Shown here: positions 42,609 through 51,538 of the stretch, piece by piece
Layout: each line of letters starts with the position of its first letter
Position numbering within the stretch: the first letter of the stretch is position 1
Source of the DNA: Agrobacterium vitis
GTDB lineage: Bacteria > Pseudomonadota > Alphaproteobacteria > Rhizobiales > Rhizobiaceae
Length of the DNA stretch: 64,000 nt
Direction of reading: 5' to 3'
NCBI RefSeq assembly: GCF_013426735.1
Contig: NZ_AP023272.1
Coordinates: 699,501 to 763,500 of the forward strand
Notes under the pieces: generated by a model
Databases searched by the model: none
What the model was told of the DNA's origin: nothing
What the model saw: only the letters and a program-made list of their open reading frames with translations
Program-made: the position numbers and the translations under genes

Positions 42609-43187
42609 CTACCGGTTTTTTCCCGGCACCCACAAAACATCGGCCTTGCCAATCTCATTGGCATAGCGGGCGGCGACGAACAGGAAATCGGAGAGCCGGT
42701 TCACATATTTCAGCGCCGGTGCCGAGACGGCTTCTCCGGGGATCTGCATCAGGTCGACCATGATACGCTCGGCGCGTCTTGCTATGGTGCGGGCCAGATG
42801 CAGATTGGCGGAGGCTGGTGAGCCTGCGGGCAAGACAAAGGATTTTAGCGGTTCGAGATGGGCGTTCAGCGCATCGATTTCCTGCTCTATCCTGTCCACC
42901 TGGCTCTGGACGACGCGCAAGGGTTCCCATTCCAATTTTTCGCCGGTATCCGGCGTCGCCAGATCGGCACCAAGATCGAAAAGGTCGTTCTGGATGCGAA
43001 ACAGCATGGCGTCCAGCACCTCATCGCCTGCTGTGTACAGGCGGGCAACGCCGATGGCGCTGTTGGCCTCGTCTATCGTGCCATAGGCATCGACGCGCAG
43101 ATCGTGCTTGAAGCGGCGCGGGCCGCAGACCAGCGCCGTGGTGCCGTCATCGCCGGTACGGGTATAGATTTTATTGAGTTTTACCAT
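42609..43187 (-). CDS. Cob(I)alamin adenosyltransferase (PduO type)
   Basis: Transfers the adenosyl group of ATP to cob(I)alamin to form adenosylcobalamin (192 aa). The N-terminal nucleotide motif TRTGDDGTT is at about residues 8-16, and the family's helical bundle shows VLPAGSPASANLHLARTIARRAER and the NRLSDFLFVAARYAN end. Sits upstream of etfB, as in other rhizobia. Complements the cobST genes in this window. Confidence 0.92.
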   Translation of the reverse strand: MVKLNKIYTRTGDDGTTALVCGPRRFKHDLRVDAYGTIDEANSAIGVARLYTAGDEVLDAMLFRIQNDLFDLGADLATPDTGEKLEWEPLRVVQSQVDRIEQEIDALNAHLEPLKSFVLPAGSPASANLHLARTIARRAERIMVDLMQIPGEAVSAPALKYVNRLSDFLFVAARYANEIGKADVLWVPGKNR

Positions 43188-43317
43188 GGAACCATTCGTC
43201 TTGAGAAAGCAGGTGGTACCCGCACTATTAGAGTTTGCCTTACAGCCTGCTCAAGAATTGCTGCTGGCCAGCGGCGATTTTTGGATAGACTGCTAGGAAA
43301 AGTGGAGCCTGACAGAT

Positions 43318-43515
43318 CTAACGGCCCCCACCGGTGATCCACAATGTCAACATGATCAGCACCACGGCAATGGCCTGAAGCAGCACACGCAATTGCATCA
43401 GCTTGTTGGAACGGTTGGCATCGCCGCCCTTCATCATGTTGAAAAGCCCGCGCACCAGAACCAGCGCGACAAGCCCCATGACGATAATAGCCAGAATAGT
43501 GGTGAATGAGGACAT
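43318..43515 (-). CDS. Twin-transmembrane (HIG1-like) small protein
   Basis: Protein of 65 aa with two hydrophobic segments (about 5-26 and 42-61) joined by the basic MMKGGDANRSNKLMQLR loop, the pattern of the bacterial twin-transmembrane/HIG1 family. Relatives of HIG1 associate with respiratory complexes; the bacterial role is not established. It lies between the adenosyltransferase gene and an SDR gene on the same strand. Confidence 0.75.
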   Translation of the reverse strand: MSSFTTILAIIVMGLVALVLVRGLFNMMKGGDANRSNKLMQLRVLLQAIAVVLIMLTLWITGGGR

Positions 43516-43551
43516 GATGCGCCGCCGACTTTCGTTATTGATGCTTTCCGA

Positions 43552-44385
43552 TCAATCCAGCGCCCGCATCAGCCGATAGAACAGATCGGACGGCATCAGC
43601 CGTTTGAGTGCGACGCCCTGTTTCGCCGGTTTCGTGACGAGATAATGTGGCCGTGGACGCTTCGCGGTCAAGGCGTGTTGCAGCACTTTATACACGGCAT
43701 CCGGTCCAAGCTTATGGCGGTTTTTAGGCCCGGTGCCGTCAAGGCGGGCCAATTGCCGCTGGTAATCTGCGGCATGGACCGAATTTTCCACATCGATATT
43801 GCGTTTGATGGCTTCAAGGCAATTGGCGGTGAAGCGGCTTTCTATCGGACCCGGCTCGATCAGGCTGACCATGACGCCGCTGCCGTCCAGTTCCATGCGC
43901 AGGGTGAGCGACAGGCCCTCCAGCGCAAATTTGGACGCCGTATAAGCGCCGCGCCAGCGATAGGGAATAAGGCCGAGAATAGACGAGCATTGCACGATCC
44001 GGCCCGACCCTTGCGCGCGCATCACCGGCACGATCCGCCGCGTCAGGTCGTGCCAGCCGAACACATTGGTCTCGAACTGGTCTCGAAGCGCCTCTGTTGG
44101 CAGATCTTCGACCGCGCCTGCCTGGCCATAGGCGCCGTTGTTGAACAGGGCGTCCAGCCGCCCGCCGGTGCGCGATAACACGGTCTCAGCAAGGGCTGCG
44201 ATGCTTGCCGTGTCGCGGTAATCCATCAGCAGCGCTTCAAGACCCTCATCCTCAAGGGCTTTTAAGTCTTCGGCCTTGCGCACGGTGGCAAATACCTGCC
44301 AGCCATCCTGCTTCAGGGCGCGGGCGCAGTAGGCTCCGATGCCGGAGGAGCAGCCGGTGACGATAATGCTTTTCTGTGCGGCCAT
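43552..44385 (-). CDS. Short-chain dehydrogenase/reductase
   Basis: Classical SDR (277 aa). The cofactor motif TGCSSGIG is near residue 11, NNGAYG replaces NNAG, the catalytic Ser is in CSSILGLIPYRWRG, and Tyr and Lys are in AYTASKFALE. Substrate unknown. Start at 44385; the frame is open to 44472. A 36-base gap separates it from the twin-TM gene. Confidence 0.85.
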   Translation of the reverse strand: MAAQKSIIVTGCSSGIGAYCARALKQDGWQVFATVRKAEDLKALEDEGLEALLMDYRDTASIAALAETVLSRTGGRLDALFNNGAYGQAGAVEDLPTEALRDQFETNVFGWHDLTRRIVPVMRAQGSGRIVQCSSILGLIPYRWRGAYTASKFALEGLSLTLRMELDGSGVMVSLIEPGPIESRFTANCLEAIKRNIDVENSVHAADYQRQLARLDGTGPKNRHKLGPDAVYKVLQHALTAKRPRPHYLVTKPAKQGVALKRLMPSDLFYRLMRALD

Positions 44386-44495
44386 ATGAGATTTTCCTCT
44401 TACAAATACGATAGGGTCTCCCATATTCGAACCATATAGGCAATTGTGGCAGGCCGTTTGGCACGCAGTCATGAAATAAATGAACGGGAGACGGA

Positions 44496-45392
44496 ATGCG
44501 GTCCTATCTGGGCAGGCTTTACAAGGTGGCCTTTGATGCGGTCTGGCATTTCACCGAGGACGATGGTTGGGCAATGGCGAGCCATGTGGCGCTGTCGATC
44601 CTGCTGGCGGTGTTTCCGTTCTTGATCTTTGGCACGGCGCTTGCCGGTCTTCTCGGTGCCAATACCTTTGCGCCAACCGCCATCCATTTCATTTTCGATA
44701 CCTGGCCAGAGGAAATCGCCAAGCCGATTTCCGAACAGGTGGTGCAGGTGCTGACCATTCCGCGCGGCGGGCTACTGACCATTTCGGTGCTGGCGGCAGC
44801 CTATTTTGCCTCAAACGGGGTGGAGGCGCTGCGCACGGCGCTGAACCGTGCCTACCGGGTCACGGAAACCCGGCCCTGGTATATTACCCGGCTGATCAGC
44901 CTTGGTTTCGTGATCATGGGGGTTGCCGCCTTCGCTGTGATCAGCGTGCTGCTGATCGCTGTGCCAATTGCGCTGCGCTTTGCCGAGCGGCAATTTCCGC
45001 TCTTGAAGGATTTCCTGGCGCTGGTCTCGAATTGGAGCGTACTCGGCACTTTGATCCTGCTGGCAGTCGGCCTGACGATTTCGCATCTGTGGCTACCGGC
45101 GGACCGGCGCCGGCTGATCGACGTTCTGCCCGGCATCTGCCTGACATTGCTGCTCTGGCTGCTGGGTGCGCTGGCCTTTGCCGCCTATCTCGCCACCTTT
45201 GCCAATTATGCCGCCACCTATGCCGGTCTGGCCTCGGTTATGGTGGTGATCATATTTCTCTACATGCTGGGCGTGCTGTTTCTGATCGGGGCGGAATTCA
45301 ATGCGGCACTGATGAAATTTTCCAGGCCGCGCACGCGATCACGGCGAATGTCAGATCCCAATCCCCACCAGCCTACGGATGTCGAGGGGTGA
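44496..45392 (+). CDS. YihY/BrkB-family inner-membrane protein
   Basis: Six-helix membrane protein (298 aa) of the YihY/virulence-factor BrkB family. The opening DAVWHFTEDDGWAMASHVALSILLAVFPFLIF and the central YFASNGVEALRTALNRAYRV are typical. Function is unsettled in the family. Its 3' end overlaps gluQ tail-to-tail by 42 bases, so the last 14 residues share DNA with the end of gluQ. Confidence 0.85.
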   Translation: MRSYLGRLYKVAFDAVWHFTEDDGWAMASHVALSILLAVFPFLIFGTALAGLLGANTFAPTAIHFIFDTWPEEIAKPISEQVVQVLTIPRGGLLTISVLAAAYFASNGVEALRTALNRAYRVTETRPWYITRLISLGFVIMGVAAFAVISVLLIAVPIALRFAERQFPLLKDFLALVSNWSVLGTLILLAVGLTISHLWLPADRRRLIDVLPGICLTLLLWLLGALAFAAYLATFANYAATYAGLASVMVVIIFLYMLGVLFLIGAEFNAALMKFSRPRTRSRRMSDPNPHQPTDVEG

Positions 45393-46268
45393 TAGGCCCT
45401 CTGCGCGCGCATGCCGGAGCCCTGCCGATTGCAGGCTTTTCGATAGTTTGCGCCCATCCTCGCCCATCATCAGCCGATGGTGCGTATAGGCCGGTGCGGG
45501 CAGGTCAAGCAGGCTCTGCAACAGGCGGTGGACGGCGGTGGCCTGGTAGAGATCCTCGCCGCGCACCACATGGGTCACGCCCTGAAGGGCGTCATCGACC
45601 ACCACCGACAGATGATAGCTGGACGGCGCATCCCAGCGCCAGAGAATGACATCGCCCCAGGTGGCCGGATCGGCTGTGATCATCTGTACCGTGTTGCCAT
45701 GTCTTTCCTCCCAATGCAGGTCGGCGCCAATCATGGACAGTGCTTTGCCGGTATCCAGACGCATGCTGTGGCGCTCACCCCGGTCGATCCGTTGCTGCGC
45801 CAAATGCCGGTCCATCTGCCGGTCGCTCGCTGGATAATGCCAGGCACCATCCGGATCGCGCGGCCAGACCTTGCCTTGCGCCTCTGCCGTCTGCGCCTGC
45901 TGCTTGATCTCGGCGCGGCTGAGAAAGGCCGGATAGACCAGATCCATAGCCTGAAGCTTTGCCAAGGCAGAACGATAGGCATCGATATGCTCTGACTGGC
46001 GGCGCACCTGATCTTCCCATGTCACGCCGAGCCAGGCCAGATCCTCGTAGATCGCCGCCTCGAATGCGGGTGTGCAGCGGTCGATATCGATATCCTCGAT
46101 CCGCAACAGCAGCCGGCCACCGGTCGCCTCAGCCATATCCGCGTTGATCAGTGCCGAAAGGGCATGGCCGAGATGAAGATAGCCATTTGGACTGGGCGCA
46201 AAACGCAAGACTGGTTTTTGCGAAACAGGTAAAGGATGGTGATGATCGGACATGGTTTGTTTTGGCAT
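45351..46268 (-). CDS. gluQ: Glutamyl-Q tRNA(Asp) synthetase
   Basis: Paralogue of the GluRS catalytic core (305 aa), attaching glutamate to the queuosine base of tRNA-Asp. The class-I motif HLGHA in APSPNGYLHLGHA and the KMSKS-like KLSKS near the C-terminus are present. No anticodon-binding domain, as expected. The Cys residues of the E. coli zinc site are not visible (the segment reads YPAFLSRAEIKQQ). Overlaps yihY by 42 bases. The start may be the later Met in MSDHHHP. Confidence 0.85.
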   Translation of the reverse strand: MPKQTMSDHHHPLPVSQKPVLRFAPSPNGYLHLGHALSALINADMAEATGGRLLLRIEDIDIDRCTPAFEAAIYEDLAWLGVTWEDQVRRQSEHIDAYRSALAKLQAMDLVYPAFLSRAEIKQQAQTAEAQGKVWPRDPDGAWHYPASDRQMDRHLAQQRIDRGERHSMRLDTGKALSMIGADLHWEERHGNTVQMITADPATWGDVILWRWDAPSSYHLSVVVDDALQGVTHVVRGEDLYQATAVHRLLQSLLDLPAPAYTHHRLMMGEDGRKLSKSLQSAGLRHARAEGLSPLDIRRLVGIGI

Positions 46269-46289
46269 GATTTATAGCGGGAGGAAAAG

Positions 46290-46943
46290 ATGGCCGAGAT
46301 GATGCGAATTCGCAACCAAGCGGATCTTGCCACCGGCCTTGAGGCCCTGCTGGATATCGATCCCCGGCTGCATGCCATTGCCCGCGAAGCCGGGCCTTTG
46401 CCGCTTCGGTTGACGGAACCGGGTTTCGAAGGGTTGGCCTTCATCATCGTCTCGCAGATGGTATCTCGCGCCAGCGCTGATGCGATCTGGCGGCGGCTTT
46501 GTGGGGCGATGGGAACACCTGAACCTGCCGCCTATCTGGCGCTGGGTGACGCAGCGCTTTCGCTCGGTCTTTCGCGCGCCAAGCATGCCTGCCTGAGCGG
46601 TCTGGCCTCTGCTGTCCAGGCTGGTAACATCGATCTCTTCGCCATCCTTGATCAGCCGGTGGAGACAGGCATCGCCGAGTTGACTCGGCTGCGTGGCATT
46701 GGGCTGTGGACATCGGAAGTTTATCTGATGTTTTGTGGCGGTCACGCAGATGTGTTTCCGGCAGGTGACGTGGCACTGCGGGCGGCTGTGGGGGATGGTC
46801 TTTGCCTTGCCGCGCGCCCGGACATCCGTGAAACCACCCGGATTGCACAGACCTGGCGGCCATACCGCGCCATTGCGGCACGGTTGTTCTGGGCCTTTTA
46901 TGCGGCGCGTTTACGACGCGAAGCAGCGCCGGTGCCGGTCTGA
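46290..46943 (+). CDS. DNA-3-methyladenine glycosylase (AlkA-like, HhH-GPD)
   Basis: Base-excision repair glycosylase (217 aa). The helix-hairpin-helix is LTRLRGIGLWTSEVYLMF (about residues 131-148), and the catalytic Asp lies in VFPAGDVALR. GSQ-type loop IIVSQMVSRASADAIW is near 52-67. Divergent from gluQ with 21 bases between starts. Confidence 0.85.
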   Translation: MAEMMRIRNQADLATGLEALLDIDPRLHAIAREAGPLPLRLTEPGFEGLAFIIVSQMVSRASADAIWRRLCGAMGTPEPAAYLALGDAALSLGLSRAKHACLSGLASAVQAGNIDLFAILDQPVETGIAELTRLRGIGLWTSEVYLMFCGGHADVFPAGDVALRAAVGDGLCLAARPDIRETTRIAQTWRPYRAIAARLFWAFYAARLRREAAPVPV

Positions 46944-47041
46944 TGGAGAATCAGTTCACTGCTTATTTATTGGGCTTCACAATCCTGTAACAGCAAGCCT
47001 AATATAGAGGGAGCAGATGCCGAATCGATCAGGAGAACGCC

Positions 47042-47599
47042 TTGACGATTGCAGTTTCGCCCCAGTCCTTGCCAGCGCTTGTGCTCAACGCTGATTATAG
47101 GCCACTGAGTTATTATCCCTTGTCGTTGTGGTCCTGGCAGGACGCGATCAAGGCGGTTTTCCTTGACCGTGTGAATATCATCGCCGAATATGATCATTCG
47201 GTCTGTTCACCCAGCTTTTCCATGCGGCTTCCCAGCGTGGTCAGCCTGAAAACCTATGTGCAGCCGACCCGCAATCCTGCCTTCACACGCTTCAACGTGT
47301 TTCTGCGCGACAAGTTTCAGTGCCAGTATTGCGGCTCGCCTGACGACCTGACCTTCGATCACGTCATTCCCCGCGCCCATGGTGGGGAAACCACCTGGCA
47401 GAATGTCGTGGCGGCCTGCTCGCCGTGTAATCTGCGCAAGGGGTCGAAATTGCCGAAACAGGCCAATATGTTCCCGGCCCAGAAGCCCTATCAGCCAAGC
47501 GTGCAGGACCTGCACAACAATGGCCGGTCGTTTCCACCCAACTATCTGCATGAAAGCTGGGTGGATTATCTCTATTGGGATTCCGAATTGCAGCCTTAA
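47042..47599 (+). CDS. HNH endonuclease-family protein
   Basis: Protein of 185 aa. The zinc and HNH motif is CQYCG, then FDHVIPRAHGG, then WQNVVAACSPCNLRKG (residues about 98-140). It belongs to the widespread stand-alone bacterial HNH family, with an N-terminal PALVLNADYRPLSYYPLSLWSW region that is strongly conserved. Role unknown; no restriction partner or phage genes lie near. The start is TTG at 47042 with AGGAGA upstream. Its stop shares TTAA with the converging dsbB stop. Confidence 0.85.
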   Translation: MTIAVSPQSLPALVLNADYRPLSYYPLSLWSWQDAIKAVFLDRVNIIAEYDHSVCSPSFSMRLPSVVSLKTYVQPTRNPAFTRFNVFLRDKFQCQYCGSPDDLTFDHVIPRAHGGETTWQNVVAACSPCNLRKGSKLPKQANMFPAQKPYQPSVQDLHNNGRSFPPNYLHESWVDYLYWDSELQP

Positions 47600-48108
47600 G
47601 CCGTCATGCGCCGAGCGCCCCAGAAAGCGATGGCGGCGAGAACGAGGCTGGTCAGGACATTCCAGCCGGCCAGCGACACACCGAAAATCCGCAAGGCTGC
47701 TTCCGTGCAGGACGGCCCCTTGAAGCTGTTGAGCTGCGAGAGGATATCGCCGCTGCCGTTGAAGCCTGCGCCGCTGGTGGCTGAGCAGGCGCTCGGCCCT
47801 TCCCAGAAATGCCATTCGACACCTGCATGGTAAACGCCGAGACCAGCGCTGACGATCATGATCAGGCCGAGAAGCAGGATCAGGCTTTTCGTGACTTTGG
47901 CGGGTAGGTTGATGGCGGCGGCGATGACCGTCACCAGTCCGATTACGGCGCCGATATAATAGGGCTTGCGCTGCAACAGGCAAAGTTCGCAGGGAATATA
48001 GCCGCCGAGATATTCAAAGGCCAAAGCCGAGCCGACGACGCCCGCCATGCCAAGGGTCAACAGGAGGGCAGGGGCAAGACCGGGCCGGTTGGAAGAAAGC
48101 GTGGTCAT
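47596..48108 (-). CDS. dsbB: Disulfide bond formation protein DsbB
   Basis: Four-helix membrane protein (170 aa) that reoxidises DsbA using quinone. The first periplasmic pair is in YIPCELCLLQ. The second pair, Cys in SACSATSG and PSCTEA, is farther apart. ATG at 48108 has GGAGA upstream; an upstream TTG at 48135 is unlikely. Probably co-transcribed with yqaA. Confidence 0.88.
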   Translation of the reverse strand: MTTLSSNRPGLAPALLLTLGMAGVVGSALAFEYLGGYIPCELCLLQRKPYYIGAVIGLVTVIAAAINLPAKVTKSLILLLGLIMIVSAGLGVYHAGVEWHFWEGPSACSATSGAGFNGSGDILSQLNSFKGPSCTEAALRIFGVSLAGWNVLTSLVLAAIAFWGARRMTA

Positions 48109-48131
48109 GATGGTTCTCCGGACCTCGTCGT

Positions 48132-48722
48132 TCAATGCACAAGGAGGCGATAGGCGACGAACAGGGCGATCAGCACGATAGCGCCGACAGCAGCGATCAC
48201 GCCGAGGCGTTTTTCAATGAAATGGCGGATCGGCTCGCCATAGCGACGCAGCAGCCAGGCCAGCAAGAAAAACCGGCCTCCACGCGCGACGATGGCGGTC
48301 ATGATAAACAACCAGATATTCACATGGGCGACGCCCGACAGGATTGTCACCACCTTGATCGGCGGCAGATGGGCCAGGCCGGAGGTAATCAGCAGCAGCA
48401 CCACCGTTTCATAGTCAACCGACAGCCGCAGCTGGTCGAAGGCATCGGCCTTGCCGTAAAACTCAAGGATTGGCCGGGCAATGCTTTCATAGGCGTAATA
48501 ACCGAGAAACCAACCAGCTATGCCGCCCAAAACCGAGGTGATGGTGGCAATGGTCGCATAGCGCCAGACCTTTTCCGGCTTGGCCAACGCCATGGGCAGG
48601 AACAGCACATCGGCAGGGACAAGGAAGATCGAGCTTTCCACAAAGGAGACTGCCCCAAGCCAGGCTTCCGCGGATTTGCGGGCGGCAAGCGACATGGTCC
48701 AGTCGTAAAGGCGTCGCAGCAT
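48132..48722 (-). CDS. YqaA-family (SNARE-associated/DedA-like) membrane protein
   Basis: Protein of 196 aa with about five hydrophobic segments and the DedA/VTT-type arrangement: FVESSIFLVPADVLFLPMAL, GGIAGWFLGYYAYESI, and the C-terminal RFFLLAWLLRRYGEPI. DedA relatives flip lipid carriers, but the YqaA branch is unassigned. AGGAG lies six bases before ATG 48722. Precedes dsbB. Confidence 0.82.
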   Translation of the reverse strand: MLRRLYDWTMSLAARKSAEAWLGAVSFVESSIFLVPADVLFLPMALAKPEKVWRYATIATITSVLGGIAGWFLGYYAYESIARPILEFYGKADAFDQLRLSVDYETVVLLLITSGLAHLPPIKVVTILSGVAHVNIWLFIMTAIVARGGRFFLLAWLLRRYGEPIRHFIEKRLGVIAAVGAIVLIALFVAYRLLVH

Positions 48723-48913
48723 GATCGCTCCTTGGCTCGATGCAGAGGGTCTTTGCCATTGCGGCGCAGCATTCAAGATGACGAAAGACTGAATATCTGC
48801 CGCTCCGTCAAGTCTTTATGCGCAAAGCGCATGGGCTGTAAATGCGGCGAAAACAGTGATATTGCCGGGATGCCTAACTTTTGCGTGAAACCGGAAATTT
48901 GTAAAAAACCCGG

Positions 48914-48942
48914 TTGACCGACCCCCCTTCCTCCGTGTAGTT
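48914..48942 (+). promoter_or_regulatory. Candidate tRNA-Leu promoter
   Basis: TTGACC (48914-48919), 17-base spacer, GTAGTT (48937-48942), ending 18 bases before the tRNA. Good -35 and weak -10 match. Confidence 0.35.
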
Positions 48943-48960
48943 CGTCCTTCTACTCTAAGT

Positions 48961-49045
48961 GCCCCTTTGGCGGAATTGGTAGACGCGCCTGACTCAAAAT
49001 CAGGTTCCGAGAGGAGTGCTGGTTCGATTCCGGCAAGGGGCACCA
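48961..49045 (+). tRNA. tRNA-Leu (anticodon CAA)
   Basis: Class II tRNA of 85 bases with encoded CCA. Acceptor GCCCCTT pairs with AAGGGGC, the anticodon stem CCTGA/TCAGG encloses loop CTCAAAA (anticodon CAA, reading UUG). The variable arm and T arm GGTTCGATTCC are intact. The sequence behind it is accessory, consistent with use as an integration site. Confidence 0.95.
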
Positions 49046-49079
49046 TCAATATCTTTGATATATTGAAATCATTGAGAGT

Positions 49080-49232
49080 TTAAGGTGTTTTTGTCACATC
49101 TTTTGTCGGCCCCGGAATGCCTGGGACAATCTCGGTGTTTTTTTGTTCAGGGATGAGCTTGTCAACGGCGTTCTCGGCAGTCCTCTTCCGGTTGGCATTT
49201 TTAGTGTCGGTGACCGTTTGGGTCTTTGTCAC
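49080..49232 (-). other. Possible gene remnant behind tRNA-Leu
   Basis: An open stretch of 50 codons, GTG to TAA, with polar Lys/Thr-rich coding (KRTAENAVDKLIPEQKNT) but no ribosome site, preceded by an in-frame stop. It may be the tail of a lost integrase or cargo gene, or chance. Nothing else is seen between the tRNA and the marR-like gene. Confidence 0.2.
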
Positions 49233-49324
49233 CTAAGCATAGATCGCCATTCACCCGATCGAGCAGCAGCTTTCAAGGGCCACGAGTGCGGGCCAGACGA
49301 CAGAATTGAGGGCGCCTAACCATG

Positions 49325-49804
49325 TTATTCCGCCACTCCGAAACCGGCCGCAGAGGTCGCGGTCTGCGCGGCGACAGCAAGCTGAGACATCACGCTTCCC
49401 GCAACATGTGACGTTTCCTCACCGAGAGCCTCAGCCAGACGGACGCGGGCATCCTCCCAGGTGGCCATAGATTTGGCCATCAACTGGAGGCCTTTGTCGG
49501 TAAGCGCCAGGCGTTTGCCGGCCCGGCCCCGCCCTCCGTGACTATGCACGAGATTGTTCCGTTCCAGGCTCTTTACGCTCCGGCTGAGAGTGGTGGCGTC
49601 GACCCCGGCGCGTGCCGCCAGTTCAGCGAGCGTTGGCTCGTGGCTACCGCCAATCCCCACCAGAAGACTGAACTGCTCTGCGGTGATCCCTAAGGGTCGA
49701 AAGCAGGCATTGTAATAGCGTGTCAAGGCCCTCGCGGCGACCCTGGCCTGGAAGGCCGGGCACTCGGTTTCGACGCGGCGATAGAAATCTGAAGTGTCTG
49801 TCAT
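49325..49804 (-). CDS. MarR-family transcriptional regulator
   Basis: Winged-helix regulator (159 aa). The recognition region PTLAELAARAGVDATTLSRSVKSLERNNLV and the wing HGGRGRAGKRLALTDKG are clear. Divergent from a DUF1330 gene; a perfect palindrome between the two starts is the probable operator, which would allow control of both genes. Confidence 0.88.
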   Translation of the reverse strand: MTDTSDFYRRVETECPAFQARVAARALTRYYNACFRPLGITAEQFSLLVGIGGSHEPTLAELAARAGVDATTLSRSVKSLERNNLVHSHGGRGRAGKRLALTDKGLQLMAKSMATWEDARVRLAEALGEETSHVAGSVMSQLAVAAQTATSAAGFGVAE

Positions 49805-49834
49805 TTGCAGGTCTCGACAATCTCCGACTCACTG

Positions 49835-49854
49835 AATACTGTATATACAGTATT
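49835..49854. promoter_or_regulatory. 20-bp perfect palindrome, probable MarR operator
   Basis: AATACTGTATATACAGTATT lies 30 bases from the marR-like start and 15 bases from the DUF1330 start. It includes TATATA-type sequence fit for a -10 box. The size and position suit a MarR dimer. Confidence 0.65.
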
Positions 49855-49869
49855 TTCGGGAGCTGCACT

Positions 49870-50160
49870 ATGACTGCCTATGTTCACGTCAATCTGCGTA
49901 TCAAAGATCCAGCCAAGCAAGCCGCATTAGCGCCGCGCTTTCAAGCCGCGTTAAAGGCAGCCGGGGGCCGTATCCTGCACTTTGGGCCGGTAGCCGAGAT
50001 TCTGGAAGGGGACGTGACCCCATTGCCTATGGCTGGCATCTTCGAATTCGCCACCCTTGCCGATGCGCAGGCGTTTTATAAGTCGTCAGAATATGTGCCA
50101 ATCAAGGTCGAGCGTGATGAGGCCCAGGAAGCACGTATGTTTATTGTCGACGCGAATTAG
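49870..50160 (+). CDS. DUF1330/YciI-like small protein
   Basis: Protein of 96 aa with the ferredoxin-like DUF1330 pattern (VHVNLRIKDPAKQAALAPRF, GIFEFATLADAQAFYKSSEY). Members are often near oxidative- or aromatic-stress genes; reaction unknown. Start at 49870; the frame is open into the marR-like gene. Likely the regulated target of the adjacent MarR protein. Confidence 0.8.
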   Translation: MTAYVHVNLRIKDPAKQAALAPRFQAALKAAGGRILHFGPVAEILEGDVTPLPMAGIFEFATLADAQAFYKSSEYVPIKVERDEAQEARMFIVDAN

Positions 50161-50535
50161 CTAGATCCGCACCTACGATCGTCCGGCCACTTGTCTGTGA
50201 ATTAAGCAACGGCCCTTTTCCGTCGCAATTTTTGGAGAACGCCGGACAGGTCAAAAGCAGATTTTGCAGGGCAGCCCCTAGAAGCGGGCTTTCTAGGTTC
50301 GGCCCCGTCTCAAACATTTAAGATAGCCTAAGTAGGGTGGCGGATATCGGGAGCCGCCAACGCTGATGGAACGAATGAACTGGAAACTTTTAAACGCTGA
50401 TTGACAACATATTGTCGAGAAAATCCCACGCACGCCACTTACTCGCGTTTTGATCGGCCATGGAGCATCTTTGAAAATCATTGGTGCGCGGCTGTGATCA
50501 ATGTGCTGGTGGGCGATGTTCGGCGCCGAGAACTA
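50161..50535. other. Noncoding gap in the accessory region
   Basis: 375 bases between the DUF1330 gene and the end of the LysR gene. Only a 62-codon frame with no family likeness was found; no RNA gene or clear repeat. Confidence 0.5.
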
Positions 50536-51429
50536 TTAGCTCTCCGTTTTCAGAGCACTGATGAGGGCGCGTAGCGCTGGTGGCGTCTGACGGCGGCTCG
50601 GGTGATAGAGGTAGCAGCCCTGAAATTGCGGACACCACTCGTCGAGAACCTGGATCAATCGGCCGGAGGCAATGTCCTCGGCAACATCATGCTCCAACAG
50701 GTAGCCGAGACCAGCCCCGGCTCTGACGGCGGCGGCGGCGAGATCGCCGTCATTGCCGACAAAGGAACCGGAGGTTCTGATCTTCATCTCACGTCCATCG
50801 CGTTCAAACTCCCAGGGAAGAAGTCCGCCAGCGCTTGCGAGCCGATATCCGATGCAGTTGTGTACTTCAAGATCACCAGGCGTTTGCGGCTTCGGATGGT
50901 GCTCGAAATAAGAGGGCGTCGCGACCACGATGGTTCGAAGGTCTGGACCGACCCGCACGGCGATCATATCCTTCGCGACGTTCTCGCCGAACCTTATTCC
51001 GGCGTCGTAGCCTTCGGCGACGATATCTGTCAGCCGGTCATCGATATTCACTTCGACCTGGATTTCGGGATGTGACAGGAGGAACGCTGGAAGCTTCGCC
51101 ATGAGAACGGTTTTTGCAGGGTAAGAGAAGGTCGTGATCCGCACTGAGCCTGAAGGGCTGTCACGCCATTCGGCCAGCGCCGAAAGCCCATCCTCGATCG
51201 AGGCGAATGCTGGCCGGATGGATTGCAGCAGCCTGTCGCCGGCTTCCGTCGGAGCGACGCTGCGTGTGGTCCTTGCCAGCAGCCTGACACCAAGTCTTTC
51301 CTCTAATCCGCGCATGGCATGGCTCAGCGCCGAGGGCGATATTCCCAGGGATGCTGCGGCCCTTGTGAAGCTCCGCTCGCGTGCGACGGCTGCAAAAGCC
51401 AAGAGATCGTTCAGTTCGCCTCGTTCCAT
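50536..51429 (-). CDS. LysR-family transcriptional regulator
   Basis: LysR regulator (297 aa). The N-terminal helix-turn-helix is AFAAVARERSFTRAAASLGISPSALSHAMRGLE. The PBP2-like effector domain follows (SGSVRITTFS, DAGIRFGE). Divergent from an aldo/keto reductase gene with a 109-base gap, the usual target arrangement. Likely controls that gene; inducer unknown. Confidence 0.88.
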   Translation of the reverse strand: MERGELNDLLAFAAVARERSFTRAAASLGISPSALSHAMRGLEERLGVRLLARTTRSVAPTEAGDRLLQSIRPAFASIEDGLSALAEWRDSPSGSVRITTFSYPAKTVLMAKLPAFLLSHPEIQVEVNIDDRLTDIVAEGYDAGIRFGENVAKDMIAVRVGPDLRTIVVATPSYFEHHPKPQTPGDLEVHNCIGYRLASAGGLLPWEFERDGREMKIRTSGSFVGNDGDLAAAAVRAGAGLGYLLEHDVAEDIASGRLIQVLDEWCPQFQGCYLYHPSRRQTPPALRALISALKTES

Positions 51430-51538
51430 TGCTGCAACGTGCTCACAAGTTCATGCCGCGCGCAACGGCTAATCGAGAGGCATGCGACCGGCTAGGGTGT
51501 CAGCAGAAACTTTTCGAAACACATTCAAGGAATTCAAC

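Noticed and set aside
48961..49045. A second copy of the tRNA-Leu 3' end marking the right border of an island
   Set aside because: No repeat of the T-arm/acceptor sequence was found elsewhere in the window.
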